From NCBI GenBank assembly GCA_001687465.1, contig LVLI01000327.1, forward strand, positions 21,540-85,539: a stretch of 64,000 bases of DNA. The letters run 5' to 3'. The DNA is from Halocafeteria seosinensis. Lineage: Eukaryota; Sar; Bigyra; Bicosoecida. Below the pieces are notes generated by a model. That model searched no databases. It was not told the DNA's origin and saw only the letters and a list, made by a program, of their open reading frames with translations. Every line of letters starts with the position of its first letter. Position 1 is the stretch's first letter. A program made the position numbers and the translations under genes. Positions 44,101 to 54,869 of this stretch are shown piece after piece.

Positions 44101-46645
44101 TGACAACATTTTTGGAAGACATGACCAAGATGTAGCGGCAGATGAGTTATTGAAAGCTGCCGCGAATAGGGGAGCAGACATTCAATCTGAGCTATATAGA
44201 AATGAAATATTCTCGACAGCTACTCAGGGATTTCAAAAGGCTAATGGGGAAAAGATGGTATATGGCTCTGATTCTGATGCCACAAAACGATTCTCCTCCT
44301 TGTTACGTTGTAACCCGGAACTTGTAGGGCCTTACCTTCGCGAGCAACTGCGGCAAGACGCTAGCAGGGCGAAGCTGCTACAAGATTTTACTTCAGAAGA
44401 TTCGGATAGCCGATCGAAAGGGGATGTTGTTGCTGAGGGTCCAAATGGAGGTGTTGTTTATTCCGATTCTTTTAAAGCCGCCATTACTCATGATCCGGAG
44501 ACAATTGTTCGAGCATTCGGACTTCCTCGTTCAGCACATACTCTCGGGACTGCAGAACGAGTAGCAGCGCACTATAAGCATAGTGATGAAGGGCGGTTTG
44601 CAGTGTCGCATCCCAAGAGCATTGAAGAGATATATCGGCGTTTGCGTGCAGAAGATACTCCATTTGCTCACGACACAATACGAGCTCTCGACCGTGCCTC
44701 GCCCTTGGCTTTACGAGCAACCCATCACCTGCTAGTTTGGGCTGCTTCACAGCCTTTTGATAAAGTTGCCCGAGAGGAATGGCGAGCTACGCGGAACCTG
44801 TTACACGACAGAGACTTTCAGGCCTCTATGGAGAGTATTGAGGGAAACATGGATCCGCAGTGGAAACATAGCAGTGTTGGGGAAGTGACGGCCAACGAGT
44901 TATCTCGGGTCTTCTCTCCCTCTGGCCCAGATCTGGAATTGCGCGGACGGAAAAAGCAATTGAAAGCTACAGCCGAAAAGCGAAAAACCCTGAGGCAGTG
45001 GAACAAACAAATGATGAGATATTATGAAAGTGGTTTGGCTCCGGGACCACTGGGAGAAATGTTCGCCCGCCGATACACTTGGGATTATGAGCTGAACGAT
45101 CACTTGGAGTTCGCACCCTCTCCTACTGTCTTACCACATCCATATGGTGATTCGGACGAAGAACGAGAGTTACTTCGGTACACCACGCGTCGGCTAGCAG
45201 AGGGACAAACTCCTGAGGAAGGCCCGGACAATAGGGCGTCAAAAGAGCTTGATGAAGACGCTAGTTCGAAGGAAACAGATTCGGTAACTAAGCGCGTCTC
45301 TCAGTGGCATTGCCAGGCACGTGTATCTTCTGCATCTGGCGATGCGAACGGCAGTGACGCTGGAGGCACGGATAATTTTGTTGAATCGTTGCGTCGCGAA
45401 GCACTTGACGACCAGAGACGGCGGCGGAAGACGGCGGCTTCCATGCTCTCGGATGGGTCCGTAGACCCCCTGCAAGCGATATCAATTGAACATGGGGCAC
45501 TTTCAGACGATGATGAACGTCTAGATGCCATCAAGTCTGGAGAATGGAAAGAAAGCAGATCAGCAGGGGACAAAATTTCCCTTGAACGTGACCCTTATAC
45601 GCTCCAGTGGCGTGCGTCTCGAGGCAAAGGTTATTACAAATTCTATGGGGCGGGAAATAAAAGAGTTATTCGAGGGGATCCTGCATATGAGGTCGAGGTT
45701 GCGGACGAGGACAAACACAGGATTAAAGAGTCAGATATTGATGAGGCGTTATTGAAAGAAGAAGCAGAAAAGATTCTTCGGAACGAAGGAGCCACCGTTG
45801 ATCTGGCTACGCAAGCGCGGGAATCTACACATGAGGACGAGAATCAACCGGCCGTCATTGATCCCGCATCGTTAGACAAGATCCCCATCAGCGTTCTAGA
45901 GAGTCATCAACGTAACATTGCCAAGCTAATTGATGCGGTGAATCGCTCGGATAAAGAGGCACTTCGATGGTCCCTTCGCTCCTACTATGATTCTTTCAGT
46001 TCTAACGTTACTGAACATACTCAAGACACCCAGTATGACAAGAAGTTTATAGAAGAGGTTATGGAAGTCGATTCCCAAGCCGGGCAGCGTCTGGTCGAAG
46101 AACAGAATGAGGCAGCGATAGGTTGGCGGAATGCCCCAGACAGCAGTCAGCAGGAACTGGAATTTTTGGAAAGTAAGAAGGGTAACTACAGAACCCACGA
46201 AGGCCATCTGCTAGGAATGGAGCTTCTTCAAGGTGATCAGCCTTTGTTGGAGGACGATGACATGACTTCGAATATAACTTTACATATGAGGTGTCTCTTG
46301 GACAACCCGTCACTTTTGAATCAAGCGGAAGAACTAGGAATTTTTAGAGCAGATAGTCGTGAGGACGGATCGCTAGAGGTAAAGCCCGGGAGTTTAATTG
46401 AGGGCAGCGCCCAGGAAGGGTCAGCTGCTCGCTGGATCATCGACCCTGCAGCTTCAGTCGATGACGATAGTGTCGTCGTATGGAATGATCTCTTCAGTCA
46501 AGAAGACGTTGAAGCTGGACGTATTCCCTCCAAAGAAGAGGTTGATTCTAGAGTGCGCCAAAATGAAGATCCTGACCAGTCATGGCCTGAAGAGATTCAG
46601 TGGTACGCAAACGCACTCCGATATCAACTGTCTAGGCGCCAATAA
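38106..46645 (+). CDS. Giant 2759-residue mitochondrial protein with HIBCH/mS47-like N-terminal domain
   Basis: Five exons (38106-38366, 38437-38568, 38635-38688, 38753-38884, 38945-46645), all phase 0; the last is 7.7 kb. The presequence-like start (MSRMLFARKYALLSRLRDSM) and linker precede a crotonase-fold domain: RHIRLNMKEAFNALNAEVL, NDAVNCIVITGATNQ, VFCSGSDYRHIWNAL, IVTVMDGLTLGSGYGLASHS, and IPETTLGLVPSGGSSYYLSR with LALTGAALHGEEVYWSGMV. This matches 3-hydroxyisobutyryl-CoA hydrolase and its mitoribosomal relative mS47. In the PET-x-LGL-x-P-D-VGG segment the Asp is Ser, so catalysis is doubtful. About 2300 residues of acidic, Ser-rich sequence follow with Trp-containing conserved-looking islands (KEWDPEWERKLPQPLEHVLL; GNPYAIKGSSL; REEWRATRNLLHDRDF; YEVEVADEDKHRIKE). 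I know no protein with this architecture. A lineage-specific mitoribosomal or mitochondrial scaffold is a guess. Confidence 0.85.
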
Positions 46646-46712
46646 GGTCGCAAGCGGTTTCATAGCGACACACGCGGGCGTTCACACAATGTGGTCGTTG
46701 CTGACATGCCTT

Positions 46713-47967
46713 TTATGTCACTTTTTTGGCGTAGTTTTTGAAGCCTGCCCCTACGCAAGACGCTATTATCGATTCTGATGAGCCTCCACCTTGACTTGAT
46801 GCAGTAACATCTGTTTTTTCTTGAACTTTTAGTCGAAATATCACTCCAAAAAATTCACGAAGTAATTGCAAAGTTGCAAATAGCCGTTTGGCCACATTGG
46901 CGTTTAAGCGAACTCTGGAAACATCCTCAGGACTTAACGCCATAAATATAACCATGACTGAAGCATGACATGAATCAATGCAACCACCACCACTAATTTG
47001 CTCCAGCAACAGCTTCGACGCCCAGTGACCTATGTCCTCAGGTGTTTCAGCTCGTCCCGTTTGAGACACGTATGTAGAACCTTCTACGCGCTGCGACGGT
47101 TCGGCGAAGTATTCAACAGATGTTATACACCCACTTGTAGATTCTGCATATAAGCAGCATCCGAACCCAGGACTGCGCCCTGATTCTTCACCCTTGTTAC
47201 TATCTGTAAAAATATAAACATCAGGCAAGAATCTATTCAGTAATCCTCGAGCAGAGTCAACTATTCGGTTTGATATCTGCGGCGAGACCTTTGTGCTGTA
47301 AGCTACTCCCCTGATCCGCTTAATGAAGCCCTCCTCACAGTAGTCAATACTACTCAGTTGACGAACTATTGGACAGCTAAAGACTACATGTCCTCCTCCT
47401 CGAGGAGGTGCCCCACGTTTTTTTATTACAAGAGAAGCTCCCTCTAATCCAAACATGCGTATGTTTGGGATAGTCACATTACGAAGAGTATCGACGCTTA
47501 AGTCAAAACTATCGTTGGTGATGCCGTATAAATTAGCTTTGACCGCTTTCTTAGCAAAGGGGAGAAGATGAATAATGCCTTCAATAAAGTAGCCAATGGA
47601 CCTGACATTCCCACAATTATGTTCAAAGTTTCCACCAGATATTATACCCGGCTTCATCCGTATTCGAGTTCCTGTTTCATTGATATCTATCTGAGTGCCG
47701 TTTGTGATCGTGTCGATAAGTCGGAGAAAGGATGCTTCGTGCTCTGCCGACATGAACATCGAAACTGAAGGCGGAGGGGATCTCGAACTTCAGCCAAGAG
47801 CACGTACCTCGTAGACCTGGCTCTTCCTCCTGATCACGTATCTCATCGATTTGTAGTTTTCTTCCGCTAAGAACAGCGAACGCCACTCGTTGTCGAAAGT
47901 CTGCGCAGCCTCTGAATTTCAGCGGCTTGTTGTCGCCGCTGCTTAGAGTGGCTGCTGGTGTTGTCAT
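46713..47967 (-). CDS. RCL1: Rcl1, RNA 3'-terminal phosphate cyclase-like protein
   Basis: Two exons (47967-47808, 47743-46713) give 396 residues. Strong family match along the whole length: KFRGCADFRQRVAFAVLSGR, EEPGLREHEASFLRLIDTIT (across the splice), GGNFEHNCGNVRSIGYFIEG, RRG-like KKRGAPPRGGGHVVFSCPIV, KRIRGVAYSTKVSPQISNRI and SPGFGCCLYAESTSG, ending ASCVGAGFKNYAKKV. The catalytic His of true RtcA cyclases is not expected here; Rcl1 is a nucleolar factor that works with Bms1 in early 18S pre-rRNA processing. This fits the Mpp10 gene found 6 kb away. The N-terminus is short, without a targeting signal. It converges on the giant gene, stop to stop 67 nt. Confidence 0.95.
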
Positions 47968-48123
47968 ACTTTTCCAACGTTTATTCGCCTTCAGGTCTGC
48001 ACAGAAACCTCTCAGTTACTTTTATTTTTTTATTTACATCGAGTAAGACCGACAATCACTGGCACAACCACAGACAGACTCGACCTCAATGACATCTGAC
48101 ACCGTGGTTGAAGTTTTCACCTC

Positions 48124-48321
48124 CTAAGGTCCTCCTTCACAGCTGAAACTAATGATTGGCCGCTTGACAGCAGATCGTGGGTCGTTATGGACCATGGGCT
48201 CTATGAATGCAATGTGCCTTGATCCATTCTGAATATTTACAGTGGAACCGGGCAAGAGATGCTGGGGCGATGATAAAAGCGTGAAGCAGAAGAAAGAGAC
48301 GCCGTAAATTGCTAGCACCAT
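48124..48321 (-). CDS. Possible small secreted or membrane-anchored protein
   Basis: ORF of 65 residues from an ATG that overlaps, on the opposite strand, the start codon of the XRCC2-like gene. The start is hydrophobic (MVLAIYGVSFFCFTLLSSPQ), like a signal peptide, followed by LLPGSTVNIQNGSRHIAF, and it ends ISFSCEGGP. The open frame continues upstream through the antisense of XRCC2 exon 1, so it may be accidental. No family recognised. Confidence 0.2.
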   Translation of the reverse strand: MVLAIYGVSFFCFTLLSSPQHLLPGSTVNIQNGSRHIAFIEPMVHNDPRSAVKRPIISFSCEGGP

Positions 48322-49574
48322 GCTAGCTCCGCGCTGGCAACCCAGTGCAGCCCGAGGAAGCGAAAGTACCTCCGTGAATACTCTGCATGAACAGAGTTTG
48401 CCGTGTGGCGTCTCTGAGAGTGCATTAGATGCCTTTACCAGAATTTCTTCACGGGGAACTTGCTGTGGCTTGGATATTCTGGACAAAGTACGTAAGGCTC
48501 TTCCTGAGCGAATTTGAATTTAAACCAATGTCACACTTCGTGCTATGTTTGTAGCAGCATGAACCACATCGAGTAGGACTACCGAGAGAAACCATCCTGG
48601 AAATTCTAGGAGACAACGCCAGTGGAAAGTCGATGGTACATAGGGAGCTTAGGGTGTCAAATCGTTGACGGCCTCTACTATGTTTGTAAATTGCATCCCA
48701 GGTGTTATATAACTACGCGATAGACTTTATTCTGCCAAAGCAGTTTGGGGGACTTGGTACCCCAGTTATATTTGCCGATATGGGTGTGTTGTGAATGATG
48801 TAGCATCTTTTCTATCCGACTCGTGCACACGAACGATATCTTGCAGGATGCACCCTCGAACCTCTCTTCCTTACTGAGATAATGGGCAGGAGAATCGTGA
48901 ATATGCGAAAGCTAAAAACCGATGAAAATATTGAGGAATATAACCAATTCATTGAAAATCATATTAAAGAGTCAATGCGGCGTCTTCATATCATGCGCGC
49001 ACACTCTACAACTGAGCTGGCAGCCGAGCTGCTAAGCTTAAGCTCCGACGAACCTGGCACAGACTGTAAACCTGCCCTCTCCCAAATAGGGGCCATACTC
49101 ATTGATGACATAGCCACAACTGTATTACAAGATAAGGCTTCGCAACCTTTCGGGGGACAGAACTTGTGGAGAGCTTTCACGCAGCTACTTTCCAAACTAT
49201 CTGCCGCATGTGGCATGAGCATTCTGTACGCTAAGAACTCTCTTTTTTACAGGTACGGGAAGCACAGCGATACTGGTATGAGCGGAACGCGAGATACGTT
49301 TGCTGTAGCTCAAAAGGCAGTAAATTCCGCAGTGATGGACCATGGTCGATCGAGTGCCACCAACGCCAAGCGCTTAGAAGAGTACTTGCCACAGGAATGG
49401 GCCGAGAATAGTGTAACACACAGGATACTTCTACAAAGACACGAGCATCCAATGGCGAACGAAAACAATCGATTCCAAGCAAAGCTGATAAAGCCATATT
49501 CAGAACGAATGGGAGAGAAACAACAGCGTGAGTGTGAATTCACTATACGGGGAGGTTTAGTACTAACGCAATGA
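48320..49574 (+). CDS. XRCC2: XRCC2-like RAD51 paralog
   Basis: Four exons (48320-48487, 48555-48653, 48702-48783, 48847-49574) join in frame to 358 residues. The order of features is that of XRCC2: SALDAFTRISSRG (human TELLARLEGR region), a Walker A in ILEILGDNASGKSMV (residues 75-82), FILPKQFGGLGTPVIFADMG matching the ILPKSEGGLEVEVLFIDTD segment, ALSQIGAILIDDIATTVLQ as Walker B strand, and LSKLSAACGMSILYAKNSLF. The RecA-like end has VTHRILLQRHEHPM and CEFTIRGGLVL. RAD51 paralogs assist RAD51 filament assembly in homologous recombination; XRCC2 belongs to the BCDX2 complex. RAD51C/D are alternatives, but the ILPK-x-x-GGL motif favours XRCC2. The stop is 12 nt from the convergent GH25 stop. 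Confidence 0.75.
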
Positions 49575-49586
49575 AAGAAAAAACAT

Positions 49587-50681
49587 TCATGGGTACCAGT
49601 TGAGGTCGACGCCACTCGAGCATATGGTGGCATCTCCTCTGTATTGCTTGATATTGGGACTCGACCAGCCTCCAAATGGAGTGAAGTCGCCGAAACTCTT
49701 CTCTCCATCGTAATGTGCATACCACAAGGGGTAGTGGCTTCCACCGTCCCAGTCACCCATAATGGGCTCCCATTGAGACTTGGAGGTATAAACGCCAATT
49801 GTCTGGCCCTGATTTTTCAATTCCGAGACGAGGCCATTGAAAAAGTTTCGATTGGCCGATTTGGAACTCGACCAGTACTGGGATCCTTCGATGTCCAGCC
49901 AAACCATCTGCATATCGGGATGATGCTTAAAGCAAGTTGGTGGATAGCGACCGCATCAACGAGCACACTTACTCCATATGTCTTCGGTGGTGAGTTCTTG
50001 TTTGATATCCCATAGTTGGCAAGGTTCTTCAACATTGACTTCACCTGGCCTTCAGGATTGCCAGACTTGGGAGATGGAAACATGTAGATGTCCACATGCT
50101 GCATGGTCTCAAAAATGGGGAAACAATCAAGTCGCCGCTTCGGTTTGCTGCTTTCTCATGAATTGACTTACAGACATCCCTCCATCCCAGGCTGTAGTTT
50201 ATGCGTGTAAAAAAATTCAAACAAGAAGAAAAGGTTACTTGAATTATAGACTATTTGCCATTTTGCGTCGATTGGACTAACCATTGTAGATGGTGTGAGG
50301 GCAATTCGGGTCTGGGGAATTGGTGGAGCGATAGCACCGTGGAGTTGCGAAGTCCACCCCCTTTCCTTTCAAACACTTAAAGCTCTGTACCACGTGGTAC
50401 GAAAGTAAATATACATCGTTAAGAACAAACAAGTACCATCAAAACGTGATTGTATGTAAGAATCTCACCTTAACGTAGACATCGGAGCTGAGTTTTGCCA
50501 GAGCATGCGCATAAAATAGAAACACAGAAAAAGAGATGAAAGCATCACCCATCTGTATAAATTTGCCCAATGGATTGCTTGGTTACCTCATGTCTACTCC
50601 GGTCGTAGCCTGCGCGGTGCTAAAAAGCACACCAAGCAGGAACACAACACTGAGATTGTCCAATGGAGTGAAGCTCTTCAT
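49587..50681 (-). CDS. GH25 lysozyme-like secreted protein, copy A (six exons)
   Basis: Exons 50681-50587, 50487-50469, 50384-50282, 50191-50172, 50098-49973 and 49907-49587 give 227 residues. The signal peptide (MKSFTPLDNLSVVFLLGVLF, cleavage near STAQA/TT) is followed directly by the GH25 start GVDMS. It then reads FKCLKGKGVDFATPRCYRST, HVDIYMFPSPKSGNPEGQV, MVWLDIEGSQYWSSS (acidic DIE pair of the active site) and GVYTSKSQWEPIMGDW, and ends IKQYRGDATICSSGVDLNWY. Very like the nematode/amoeba-type lysozyme family of GH25, which degrade bacterial peptidoglycan; food digestion or defence is the likely role. Two exons are only 19 and 20 nt. The second intron (50385-50468) is absent in copy B. 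Confidence 0.93.
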
Positions 50682-50861
50682 TCTTTGGAGCTACACAGTT
50701 TGCCAATTGTTGGGGAGAAGGTTAATGCGTAAGTGTGCAATGGGGTTACGATTACGATGCAAGTTTTTCAAGACATTGTGTTAGCATTGAGTGTACCTAT
50801 TCTTCCTCGGAAACACACGGGAGAATCAGGGGATTTCCGCATCTTTGCTTCGAAGTGTGAT

Positions 50862-51863
50862 CTATGGATACCATGTTAGATCGACTCCCGATGAACATAA
50901 AGTCGTTGATCCGGCATACTGTTTCATATTAGGCTTCGACCAACCTCCGAACGCTCTGAAGTCACTGAAACTTTTCTCGCCGTCATAGTGCGCATACCAT
51001 AGCGGAAACCTGGATCCGCCACTCCAATCACCCATGATGGGGATCCACTGAGATTCTGAGGTGTATACCCCAATCACTTGGCCATGTTTCTCCAACTCGG
51101 ATACCAGTCCGTTGAAGAAATTGCGGTTGTCTGTCACTGAGCCAGACCAGTAGTGGGGCCCTTCGATATCCAGCCATACCATCTGCACCAAACAAGTTGA
51201 CACGCCAATATCGCATCATTCATACCCGATTCACCTCCTTAAGCGATGAATTCATGATGTTTTCGAAACTTACACCATAGGTCTTGGGAGGAGAATTCTT
51301 ATTAGAAATCCCATAGTCAGCCAAGTTTTTCAACATTGAGTTGACTTGCCCTTCCGGGTTGCCTGCTTTCGGTGCGGGGAACATGTAAATATCGACATGC
51401 TGAAAATGAAAGGGAAGGAAATGTGATATGCAGACTAAAATACTGAATGTTATTGCCATTGGATAGTCTTAAGGAAACATACCGACATTCCACCATCCCA
51501 GGCTGCAACAGCATAGTTACAGTGTAATGCATGTCATACGCTCTGCTAGCAAATTTTTCGTTACTGTACGTACCATTGTAGATGGTATGAGGACAAGCAG
51601 GGTCAGGACTATTGATAGACCTGTAGCATCGTGGGATTGCAAAGGAGACGCCATCTCCTTTCATACACTTGAATGCGTTCTCGTAGGTGTCCGTGCTGCA
51701 GCGCCAAACGAAATACCGGGATCAAGTGGTAGAAGAGCATTAAGACGAATAACCGGGCCGTTGCCTACCTGACATCTACTCCGACAACAGCATTGGCTCT
51801 TGGAACGAAGCTCATAAGAGCAGCGAGGCCGAGCAGCGCAGCCCAAGCGGGGAAGGACCGCAT
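50862..51863 (-). CDS. GH25 lysozyme-like secreted protein, copy B (five exons)
   Basis: Exons 51863-51769, 51695-51574, 51502-51483, 51399-51274 and 51182-50862 give 227 residues, the same length as copy A. The signal peptide is MRSFPAWAALLGLAALMSFV (cleavage near RANA/VV), then GVDVSTDTYENAFKCMKGDG. The DIE motif is kept in MVWLDIEGPHYWSG, and it ends SSGVDLTWYP. Every exon matches copy A in length and phase, except that its 122-nt exon 2 equals copy A exons 2 and 3 (19 + 103 nt) without the intron. Same orientation, 180 bp upstream of copy A: a tandem duplication. Both copies keep the presumed catalytic acids, so both may be active. Confidence 0.93.
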
Positions 51864-52194
51864 TGTATTGCACAACCTTGAAGTGGGAAAGTAGCAGTAT
51901 GCGAGCACAAAGACGACGTCCGTCTGTAATACGAAATATAGCAACCTGGAACACGTTAACAACACGTTAATTCTGGTATACTGTATTGTTTAGCCCCATT
52001 GATACTCATATTATTGCTAAGATTCAGGAGCGGAAAATACCCGTCTTGCGACGGAGTCCGTCGGACGAACCGGTTGAACAACGTCAGCCAAGGGTAATCC
52101 GGTGGTAAGAATACGGTATACCTTTAATAAATCTTTATCAGATCTTCGGTGGTACTGTAAGTATTCATTGGTGGTCGTATGTTACAGCACGCAT
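51864..52194. other. Intergenic region upstream of GH25 copy B
   Basis: About 330 bases holding the promoter of GH25 copy B and the 3' flank of the Mpp10 gene. An acacgttaa direct repeat occurs near 51953-51969. Nothing else recognised. Confidence 0.4.
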
Positions 52195-54377
52195 CTATAG
52201 TTTCAAAGATGTAGCAGCGGAGTTCGCAGAAGATTTCCTGTTCTTGCCTTTCCGCTTCTTGGTAGCTGGAGGCTGATGTTCAGCTGAGGCCAAGGAGGAA
52301 CCGTCCTTCAACTGATTTCTTACAGATGTTTGAAGGTCGCTGAAGAACTGATTTGACTTCGTATAGCTTGAAGGACCTCCCTCTGAGTGCGTACCTTGGA
52401 TGACTTTGTTAGAGGCACTGAGCTCTTTTGCCATCTTGTCTTTATCCTGTCTGGAAGCCATATCCGGGTCTGTTTGGGCCAACAATTTTTGTTCATGTTC
52501 TCGCTGGCGCTTTCGCTTCCTTTTCTGTGCCTTCGACGAGCGTCGGCTTGCAGTCTTCTCCTGGGGATCCATTTCTGTCTTGCTCCGAAGACTTCCTCCT
52601 TTGCCTCTAACCGGTTGGTGAACCTCCTCAGGGGCCTTTTGCTCAGACTCAGACACCGCCATCGGTAGAACTTCCTCCATACTCAAAGCCGGTACGTTGG
52701 GCTTAGTTTCTACATCCATCTCTTTAACTGAAGGCTTAGGCGTATAGTGGAAATTGGACAACGAATCTAACTGTCGCCGTAAATCATCAAACAGGGTCTT
52801 CACTTCCTCTTCCACTCGTTCTTGCTTCTTCTCATTTTCGGAAGATGCCCCCATAGCCCTCTGTAAATACTCTGATTCGTATACTTCCCCCAATCCTGCT
52901 TTACTCTTTTCAGCACTAAGGTTGGTTGGTTGATTTTGTTCTTCTTCTTTGGCTTCCAACTGTTTTGTTTCGGTGGGTGCTAGTTTTCGTTCCACATCAT
53001 CGTATGCTTCATCGCGTATACGCTGCTTTATTGTTTCTTCAAGGGACGATGTTTTCTCAGAAGTCACTATGGGCGCCGGTTTCGAAACTTGATCGTATTC
53101 AACAGTTGCCTCAAGTAGACTATTTTCTGGTCGTTCATTTGATGTTGCTTCCCCTTTCAGACTCCAATGTTTTTCCCCCATAACTTCTTCTTCGAGTTGA
53201 GAGATTTCGCGTCTACGCTGTTCCAACTGTTCATTTAGAGGGGTCTTTTGATGTGCATCACTAGTCGCTCGGTTCACTGATAAATCTTCTTCGTTCGCAC
53301 TATCGTCGTCTGAGGTCTGACAATGTTCCGCATCTTCATGTTCATTACGATGATCTTGGTCATCCGACATATCATTTTCTTCATCTTCGTCAACACCTTT
53401 GACTCCAGAACCTATTGCAGCAGAGCTTTCAGGTGGCCTGAAGAAGTTATTCTCTTCTTCCGACCCAATGTCTGAGTCTTGCAGTCCAGCATTGGGGGCA
53501 AACAAGTCATAATCCGGTTCCTCCATCTCGTCCTCCTCTCCCACATTTTGGCTTTCATTGTTTCTTTCGTTTTCGTATAGCTCTTCTTGTTGTCTCACAA
53601 AATCCTCCATTTGATTCAAGGAAAAGAATTCATCGTCGACTTCAGTCGACTCATATTTTGTGCGAGATGCATGCGTACCTCCGGATTCCTCCTCCTCTCT
53701 TTCCCGATTACTCCCTTGCTTCGATTCCGATATCTGTTCTGTTTCGGTATCATCCGACGATATGCTATCCTCTTCGTTCTCTTCCTCGCTGGTGCTGTGA
53801 TGATGAGGAGACTCACTCTTCGCTTGCTGATAGGTGGAATCCGATTCGGCAACTGTGGTACTTTTGGCTCCTAGCGATAACCTTTTCTGATTCTTGATAA
53901 GTTTTTGGAGCCTCTTCTCAAGTTTTGGTAAGATTGATTCGTTCTGTAAGCAGAAATACTGGGATCCCGTTTGGATAATTAGACATTCGCATTACCTACC
54001 TGCAAATTGATTTCCTCCCATATTTGTTCTGTGTCAAATCCCTCAATATATAATTGGGCTAACGAACTCAATTTTGGGTTCGCTTTAACATCTGCACTTG
54101 GAAGCGTAATACAGTTTTAGGGATGGTCCGTCAGTCAGTCTCCCACAACCCAGTAACATACTCGCATCAAACGCCACCTTCAAAACCCTTTTCAGGTTAT
54201 TGTATACGTCCTCCGATGGACGATGGAAGTCCTGCATCCAAAAATAAACCGTAAATGCATCCACCGAGCCAGGGAACCAGTAATCCGATAACCTACTTCA
54301 GGAGCTTCATTGTAGTGTGATGCTGCTTCGGCTAACACTTTGACACGGTCAGAGACACTTCGTTTTTGCCCACTCAT
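52195..54377 (-). CDS. MPP10: Mpp10, U3 snoRNP/SSU-processome protein
   Basis: Four exons (54377-54297, 54231-54162, 54091-54000, 53943-52195) give 663 residues. The start MSGQKRSVSDRVKVLAEA leads to PSLAQLYIEGFDTEQIWEEI-type sequence (LSSLAQLYIEGFDTEQIWEE), the conserved N-terminal motif. An acidic Ser-rich region follows, then YDLFAP, and the Mpp10 core: VMGEKHWSLKGEATSNERPE with NSLLEATVEYDQVSKPAPIV, IKQRIRDEAYDDVERK, LGEVYESEYLQ, LDSLSNFHYTPKP and VPALSMEEVLPMAVSE. The end is Lys/Arg rich (KAQKRKRKRQREHEQK). Mpp10 scaffolds Imp3 and Imp4 in the nucleolar SSU processome for 18S rRNA maturation. Long, highly charged and probably disordered outside the core, as usual for the family. Confidence 0.95.
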
Positions 54378-54869
54378 ATTGGTCCAGAGTAGTCCAAGGG
54401 AGCTCTGCATCGACGTATAGCCATACATGTTACATCTAAAGAGAACAAGCTCATTGTATTCCGTGCCTGTACGTCTTGTAGCGTAAATACAGTCCTTGTG
54501 TGTCAGTCCCTTGGAGCTGGTCGAGTTTGGTCGCAAACTTCAACGTATCAAACTTTTGTTTCACTCAGGACGCGCCTTTCTTGCGCCACCGTTGATTGGA
54601 GCAATGGCATTATACGTTGTTGTGTTGTGTAGGACTCCGCTTACAGAAGGGATTCCAGTGCAAGAAGGTTGCATAAGCCATCCAGAAAGATAATTTACTC
54701 TAAGACTCTCCAATAGGGGAAACAAATTTGCTTTCTTGCTCCAATCAAACCCTCGCGGATACACGCACGGCGGTGTAAACTCGTCGGAGCATCTCCCTCG
54801 CGTACCTAGGAAAGAGTTATAAGCTTGAATAGCTTTATTCACAGTGGTAGTGCAGCGAGTGAAGGAGAA
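54378..54869. other. Divergent spacer, Mpp10 and BTB genes
   Basis: About 490 bases. A minus-strand ORF (about 105 codons, beginning MGHFSFTRCTTTVNK) overlaps the BTB exon 1 antisense and has no recognisable family. It is not listed as a gene. No other feature. Confidence 0.4.
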
